Source of the DNA: Sabellastarte sp. h YS-2021
Taxonomy: Eukaryota > Annelida > Polychaeta > Sabellida > Sabellidae
Direction: 5' to 3'
Length of the DNA stretch: 64,000 bases
NCBI GenBank assembly: GCA_964017235.1
Contig: OZ024929.1
Coordinates: forward strand, 16,489,464 to 16,553,463
Below, one piece after another: positions 24,501-33,500 of the stretch. Each line of letters starts with the position of its first letter. Position 1 is the stretch's first letter. The notes under the pieces are model-generated. The model saw only the letters and a list, made by a program, of their open reading frames with translations. It was not told where the DNA came from and did not search any database. The translations under genes were made by a program, and so were the position numbers.

Positions 24501-27500
24501 TATTTTATGTTTTATAAGTTTATAAAACCCAAAAAATTTCATGTAATTGCAAAATGATCAAGCATGTATAACAATACATGTACTACAAATCACCTAGCAA
24601 AATAACTACACTGAATTTAGTCCAATTCAAATGTGCAAACTGTCAGCTTTTACTTCAACTTATGGCAATTTCTTTTTTTACCAAGGGGAAAGTAAGGGCA
24701 CCACAGGCATCACAAGTGCAGTAAGAGAGCCATATCTATCACATATTTTGTTGACTGCCAAACAGTTGTGTTGGAAAGTCTAGGATATATATAAAATACA
24801 CAAATGGCGTATCTAGGAAGACTTCCTTTCTAACACACTGTAAAACATGTAGTTCTACACCCATATCATTATAATCATTATCTTCTTTCACCAACTTTGA
24901 AAAATGTGAAGATATCATGCAAATTTACTCTCTTGAAATACTTTATACTTGTTTAATCACTCTGCTTGGTTATCTGTTTGGTGTTAAGACTTAGTAATAC
25001 AATAGTGTTTTAACAAGTTATCCGGAAATAATGAAGAAAATAGAGAAATTTGTTACATTTTTCAAGGATTTTGACATTCCTGTACAGAGAAAGGTTTTGA
25101 GTTCTATTTGTGTCTTGTTCCCATTGAAAATTAACACTTTGTGCATCAAATTAGGTTCTAATTATGACCACTTTCTGTTTGCTGAACCTCTAGTAAGCCT
25201 TGTGTTTTGCACTAATAATGGTTGTGACTTACAACCACTGCAATTTATTGGCCGTATTCTTATTATGGCAGTTCTAGTTACATTAAATCTACCATATTCA
25301 CATATTTGGTCATAGCGCAATTGGGGAACATACAAATATATGCTCTCTACAAAATGACTGAACATGTGCAGTTATACTTTTAAGTGTGAGCTCTAGAGAG
25401 GTGACTTGTTTTTTCATTTTTTTGTCTCCAGACTTTCATGAATTGTGGTGAAGCGTGATGAGTATCTGTCTCTTCACTGAAGTTAAGCGACAATAGACTA
25501 AGTTATGACTGGGATGGATGACCGCTTCAGTACACAACTCTTGTCTCTGATGGCTTTGCTGCTTGCACTAATAGACCGAAACCCCTTTTGGCCTTGTTAA
25601 GTTTGAAACTATGTAGCAAAATAACTAATATATTGCAAAATGGGTTTTTCAATTGGGGAATATTCAAATGTTTGGTTTCTGTTTTTAAGTTTATTTTACT
25701 GTGTTTATTTCTCAAGCAAAACCACATATTCTTACACTGTTCATATACAGCTCAAACTTCCACACATCATATTAGATACATTTGAATATTTGTATCAATA
25801 ATAATTCTTCACGTAGTTGATATTTTAGTGTAAAAAATACAAGAAAACTGAAAAATATATTTTTCTTGTTCCAAGATAAAAGTTTAAAAGCAAACATCAC
25901 TGGCATAATTTTTTTCATTACCGCCGCCAAGGGGTTATGTTTTCACCTGGGTTTGTGGGTTTGTGAGTTTGTGAACAAGATAACTCAAAAACTTATAGAC
26001 GGATTTTGATGAAATTTTCAGGATATGTCTGAAAAGGTAAAAGGAAGAAATGATTCAAGTTTGAGAGTGATCGGATCACTATCTAGATCTTCTGGATCCA
26101 TGAAATGTACTTTTTAAAGACAGATAACTCAAAAACTTATAGACGGATTTTGATGAAATTTTCAGGAAATGTCCTAAATGGGACCAGGAACAAGTGATTA
26201 GATTTTGCGAGTGATCTGGATCACTGTCTGGATCATCTGGATCCAGGCTTTTTTAAAGGAAGTTATAGCCAGATAATTTTACGATGGATTTTCATGATAT
26301 TTTAGGATATGTTAGATATGGTAAAAGGAAGAAGTGGTTAGACTTTAGGAGGGATCCAGATCACCATCTGGATCCTGTAGATCCAATAATTATTTAAAGA
26401 AAGATAATTTCGAAAAGTTATGGACGGATTTTCAGGAAATGTCCAAAATGGGACAAGGAACTGCTAATGGTAGGTTTTGAAAGTCCAGGAATTGAGCTCC
26501 CTTGGCGGAGGTCTGCGCTCTCCGAGTGTTCTTGTTGTATACATGTATATTTATATGGTTGACTCTAACAGCCTTTTAACTATGGACATTTTTAGGGTTA
26601 TCTTTCCTGCTGAGGATATCCCTTTGTTGTAAATCATAGTTATGTCTTAACAATTAAAACATTATACATGAAGTCTATCAGTGCGAAAATTCTGAGATAT
26701 ATGTTTATTCACCTTAACAATAATAAGTGGATATAATACTACCCTTTCTTGAAAAATACTTTTGGAAAAAAGATATTTAGTATAATCTAGAATCACAATG
26801 TATACATACATAATTACAGTAGCATATATAATTTTACATCGAGTTTGTGCATGCAACTACCCCAATATATTACATGTATGGATATTAAAGAATGTGAGAT
26901 ATGAATAATTATAGATAATCTAGAACATTATCTCTGTTACTGCCCTGATACAGATCATTTTTGGGTTAAGAAATGGCTCAAGTCTTAGAAAATGACTTCT
27001 AAACATATATTCACAAATCAAAACAAACTACAAGACCCTGTAGTTTAGAAACTGTCTGTCATACCTTAAATGTAAATTGAAAAATAGAACTGTATATTAG
27101 CCAGGAGAGATCTACCGTTTTCGTTAATAGATTCAACATCAACTGTACATTACCCAGGAGAGAAAACCTGCAATGAAATGGTCTTCCAAAAGTTGTAGTC
27201 TGCAATATATTGCCTTAACTTCTAAATTCAAAAGAAGTATTTTTAATGTTTCGGCAATGTTGTTGTATTTAATATTGTGTAACATCTGACAAAAAGACAT
27301 AAAAATAAACCTTATACATCTGATATTTGCCTTTCAGTCTGATGCAGTGCCAACAACATTATATTCTCACCAGTATCTGGTGCTGGGTTGAGTTTTGAGG
27401 ATCTGGTTCTACAGACACCTTCATTAAAGTGTGGATTCCCTGTCTGTGTACATCGGCAAGAAATGTCTCCAGAGTGAGATAACCATGATCCGTGTACCAG

Positions 27501-30500
27501 TGTATTAACTGAAATGTAATCAAAATGACACACAGCATAATGACACAGCAATTACTTTTTGATATAAGCAGATTTATCCCCATCAGGAAGTTATGCTTCC
27601 CTGTGCTTTTCAGTAGACTGTTTATTTGTGTCTGTGATAACGCCAAAAGTAAAAATGTCTTTCTGAATTGATTTTTTATGTGGGTAGTGTCCGACCAAAG
27701 GAAGAAGTAGTTAAATTTTGGTAAGATCCGGATCATATTGTAGATACAAAAAATCTCCCAGTTTCTAAGGACCTAATTTTTATGTATTTTCAATGACGTT
27801 CCCTTTTTGGTCAACATATAACGGTAATGATTTTTTTATTCTAGCAGGGCCTAGTCAAGGAAGAATTGATTACATTATGGAATAAACCTACATTATGTTA
27901 TGGAAACAAAAACAATTCTGAATTTTCGGAAATGCCCCTGGTAGAGGTCTGCACTCTACGAGTGCTTTTTAGTAATTGTGCAACTATCAACATCATCAGG
28001 ACATCAATATATTCAGACTTCTTGCAGGATAAATTATATTTAGTCAGAAAAAAAATAAATGCAAGATATATTGTAATTTATTTGTTATAAAACTTGTGTT
28101 TCCTTTTTGGCTAAGCATATGTTACAGACAAACCAATGCAGAGGGTGGTCACAGATGACAGTATGTTAAAAACCAAAAACATTTCCATTATTGTATTGAT
28201 TAATGTCAGAGTTCAATTATTTTATTCCAAAATTTACTCATTTTCCTTGAAGCAGATATTTGCTACTTGACTATTTGAGAGCTACATACAACATACTTTT
28301 TCTTCCTTAAATTTAAAAAACAACAACACATTTTCATCATTTTATCAGTAAAGAATTTCCTTTTCTTGTTGGAATGAACACAAAAATAGGTTAATCACTG
28401 GAGAAACCTGACCCTCATTGGACGAAAAACTGTGGAAAAAAAACCAAACACATTTAGGGTATGCACCAAGATAGATTGCAAAAGTTGAAAACATTTAAAG
28501 AGACTTTGTGGTGGATCTAAAAGGTGAGCCAATCCTACATTTTAAAACCTGAGGACTCGGAGAGTGCATACCTCTGCCAAGGCATGTAATAATAAGTTAA
28601 TAGGAAAACCTTAATTATTTTTTGTGTATCCAGATGATGATCCAGATGACTCTGAAAATGTAAGTTGGACCAAAACCGATCTTCTGATTTTTTCAGAAAG
28701 ATCCAACTAGTAGTATTTCCGTAATACTTCTAACAAACAGACAAATGGCCATGAAAAAATACCTTCTTGGCACAGGTAATAATGTCACTTGGTCTCTGAT
28801 CTTAAAGATAAATTCCAAATATGGTTACATCAAGCTAAGATTTATGCTAAAACTGCAATAAAAATTGCAATTTTCATTGTGTACATTAGCAAGTGCACTG
28901 ATTTGACTTTTGACCTTCCCATGACCTTGAAATGACCTGGACACTGTGACATCATACCTAGATTGATTCCAAATACCTTGAAGAACATTAAAAACATAAA
29001 AGTTGAGCATTAACAGAAGTCATAATGGAAAAGAAGGAATGAGGTATGATATATAAAGCACCACATTTCACATACCTTTCTTATGGCGAGTTTGGTCTGT
29101 TCTTCATTCAAATGACCATTCAGACAGGCTTGGTAGTAATGCCTGGCTTTAGTCGCTGCAGGGGATGATGCTGGAGGATTAAATTGCTGATTGGTCTCAT
29201 TACCAGACAAAAGCTGAATAAAAATCAAAAGGCATGGAATATGTAAATGGGGAAAACAGTTGAAAAGAATGAGTGTTACATAGTTTAAAACTTACAAAAA
29301 GAGCCAACGTGAATATTTAAAAGAGTGTGAAATTTGTTATACATAAATATTGTATTATTATAGTCTTAAGATTTCGCCCAAGTCTTAAGACTAGCCCTAG
29401 ATTATTTGGACTCCATTTTCACAACATGTATCATTATATGAGCCAAAAGATTATTGTAATATAAAATGAATTACTTGAAAAATCTCATGACCCCAAAATG
29501 ATTGACAGTTTGTTTTTAGTTATGAACAAGAATTTGTCAAAAATCCCTAAAAATCCAGATCATAGTTTTCAGGTTATGCTCTAGGACAAACAGTCAAACA
29601 AACGGATGTGATTACAATACCTGCCTCCCTTCTTGGGAAAAGGTAACTAGATACTACTGTACTCACATTTATAATATAACTTGTAATTTTTCTGTCAACT
29701 CTGGTAAACATGCTGAATTTTGGATATTTTATATCCACATCCTTCAGGTTTGGATAATTTCCGCAGGCGTGTTCGTAGAAGTCTTCACAGGTGTCAACAG
29801 TTCTGTTCATGTATTGTAGATGTGCATTTGAAGTATTTTCACCAGTTGCAGCATCACCCTTTATTGGTTCTTTGCCAGTCGTTCTATAACTTCTTAAGCT
29901 CAGAGATGGTTCAGATTCTGCTAAGAATGCATCAAAATCCTGGTTGTTCTGTGGATTAAGCTTTGAAAACACTTGCACATTTTGCTGAAATTAGCCACAA
30001 ACAAGAAACAACTGAGAATGCACAAATCTATCTGTTACAGAAGTCTTTCCCTCCCTGGTTCTTAACTACTAAACATTGATGGTCTCAAATCACATGAATG
30101 ACTTCTGATATATGTATTATGTTTTGGGATGGTATGCCTTAGAAGCCACTAGTTTGGAGATGAAGCACTTGGATGCCTGATACCCTATAGCCTTCAGAGG
30201 GTGGGGGTAAATATTGGTATTGTTTCAACTGTTTCAATGTTACTTCAATATGATAGCCCAGCAGCCTTAATAGGATCAGTAAACGCTCTATTTCCTCAAC
30301 CCAATCAAAGAATACATGCAGATGAGTTTCATTTTGTTCAAGGTGAAGGGGATAAGCTTTACCAAATCATGTGGACACATGTACAGAATCTTTTATTGCA
30401 AATCATGTAACAACCTCAACTCACCCATGTACTCAGTGGCTGTTCTGACCCAATTTTAGTATCGACTATCCATTTTGTAGGACTGCAGTGTTTTAGAATA

Positions 30501-33500
30501 TGTTCTCATCGATTAAGCTTCTATTATTGTTCTCTTATTACTATCTTTGTTGCATGATTTTGTGAGTATTTTCATACAAGAATATATGGTAGTAAAATCC
30601 TTGTATTTTCAGTTACCCTTATTTAGCAAGTTCTAACTATGTACCTTAACTATGTAGTTCTAACTATGTAGGTACACCGTCTAAATTATCAGGAAGGTTT
30701 ACAGTGTGATGTGCAGGAAAGCAAAATTGTGATGGTTGCCACGTGGTATAAAATGGTAACCTTCGTATATTTTTCCATGCACTCGATCAAGATATAGTAA
30801 CAAGAGACATTTGCCAGTTGCTTCACCAGTGTTAGTGGCCCTACACTATTCTTTATTCCAGTAGCATATCACAAAGCATGGAAAAGGTAAAGGGAGCATT
30901 CTTAATGTCATTGAAGTATTTATTTATCCTATTATACCAAATAGGTCAAATATTTATTGCTGTTATACCCCCATTCCACCCACCTGGCATATGGTGAGAC
31001 CTAACCAATTCTAAAATCTATGAACAATTTTTTCAAAGAAGGCTGACAATTTTGATCTCCAACTATTAAAGTTCTTATCACAAAGTCAAAGTTAGGATTT
31101 TATGTCTCGTGCAACATATATGGTCATATTGGGATAGGTCCTCAGCATTGTGGCTTGGGGGAGTTGAACCCACACAGACGTGACAACTGGTGATTACCAG
31201 TAGATGCTAAACCTGCTAACCCAATAGGCTGCTGCTGAGGACCCGAACTTCTGAATACAATACTATCGATATAAGTCATATGACTAAAAGAAAAGTCTCA
31301 TAACCTCCACCATACCATCAGAATTTTAGAAGGCCACTCACCAAGCCAACTGGTAAACTTTGGAAAGCAGGAAGAAGCTTGTAAGACCTATTTTCTCATG
31401 AGACTAGATTAGTTGGCTTTATTGTAACGGGAAGATTAGTTGTGTCACACACAGAAAGAGTGGACAAGATAGTAGTAAAGATAGGTCACATCAATACAAA
31501 AATAGGTTATTCGGCAGTTATGACTTACAAAATCGGACTTTATTCTTGGTAACCCCAAAAGAAATAAACATATTTTTTGATTTCTTTTGTTGGTAGGACC
31601 TGACCAAAAGAAAACAAAATGGCTCAATTTTGGGAAAGATCTGAATGTCGTGAAGTGGTGAGCACCAGATGATGTAGTCACTGGCCGTGGATTACCACAT
31701 CAACTGGCATCATATCTAAATAAATGATGAACACCAAATCATCCGGTGATAAACAGAAAATAAGTGCTGCTCACCACATCATCTGGTGATCACAATTTAT
31801 GAAAATGGCTAAAGATTTATGTATTTTAATTTCCTATAGGAGCAGCTCCTGCAGTTTATCTTTTTGGTGATATGACTTTCTGTTCACTTCTGAAGATCGA
31901 GAGTGTAGCTGCAGCAGTCATTAGAAATGTTAAATGTTTTCGTTTCTTTTTTCAATTGTGAGTGCGCATTTCTCCTCCAAGTACTTAAAACTGATCTGTT
32001 CAGTTGTAAAACATTTATGACTTCTCTTTAGGGCACTACAACTAATCTTGGGGGTGTTGTGGCTAATCTTTTTGGCTGTATCTTGCACCCAACTGACCAT
32101 GTCCCAAGACAAGATTAGCTGTGGGGGTTCCTAAACACCGCATAACAGTGGCTGAAAGGTCTAAGTTGGGGTTTTACATCCCAGTCAACAGCGGGCCAGG
32201 GTCATATTGAGACAGGTCCTCAGCATTGTCACTTGTGGGAGTCAAACTCACACATATGTGACTGCCTGTGGTTAAATGCCAAACCTGCTAACCCACTGGG
32301 CCACTGAGGACCTACATATAAGTTTATTCATTCATTATGTTGCACATACACATGCAAATACATAATATTATAACTGAATGTTGAATTACAAACAGTATTT
32401 TACAATCATGGTCAATAATTACTGTTATGAGTGATATAAAGTGTAACATAATAAAATCCATGTACACCAAAATAGTAATACTGCGGCCAATATGAGGGTT
32501 TATGGAGGATTTCACTTTGAAATACATCCTGTACTGTAACCAGTCCGTTGGGTTTATTTGTTCTTGACAAAATCAATAGTTTTTTTATGAAAGTTGTAAC
32601 CTTCAACAGAATACATTAATGTGATAGGTGAATGTTGTATTTTTACAACTACTCAGCCACTTAAAACAATTTCACTTTAAACAGATGATAAAATATGTTT
32701 TAAATGCTACGGACTGTTTCAGCACAGTGCACCATTTTACATCAGTGCTGATGGGTACACCAATTCAGCACTGGCCTCTGGTAAAGATGGCACAGTATGT
32801 TATAGTCTATTACATATGGTGATGTGTGTGGTGTTCATGTTATTAAAAATATCTGCTTGCTGTACACTTTCTTTCAATCAAATTTTTAATGTGAAGTGTA
32901 TTGAATAAATAAAAATTTGTACATATATAAAACCTGCAGAATTATTTTAACTCCAGTTTTATTTCTTTGGTGTTGAAATGGTTTGGGATATCACTTTAAC
33001 TTGGCTCTAGCACCTAAATGACACAGAACATTAACACAATAATAATACAAAAACCTTGTCAAGTATTAAAGCTTAAACTCAAGTAGTTAAACAGCATTTA
33101 AAATCCCTCATTTCTCTGCCAAATGTGATACTAAAGTAAACATCCTGATATGAAGTGTCACATAATTGATGCATACATCACTGAAGAACTAATACTGTTT
33201 GAGATTATGAGGGCTGAATAGGATTTCACTGTCAGGCAAATAAAATGGAACACATAAACAACCAGTTAGGATTGTTTAGTCTTATGGATAACACTGGAAA
33301 TAGATTGTTGGGGGGGAGGGGGGCAAGCCTGACTTCAAATACCAAGTGTAACAACTGGGAGTTGGTCTGAATAAATACAATGGTCAATTATCCATGGGTT
33401 TGATTACTATTATTTTTTCACATTTTAAAAATTTTTGTTATGCTAAACAATAAACATGATTTATACAAAAATAGTCGTTATATAGACTTAATTGAAAAGG

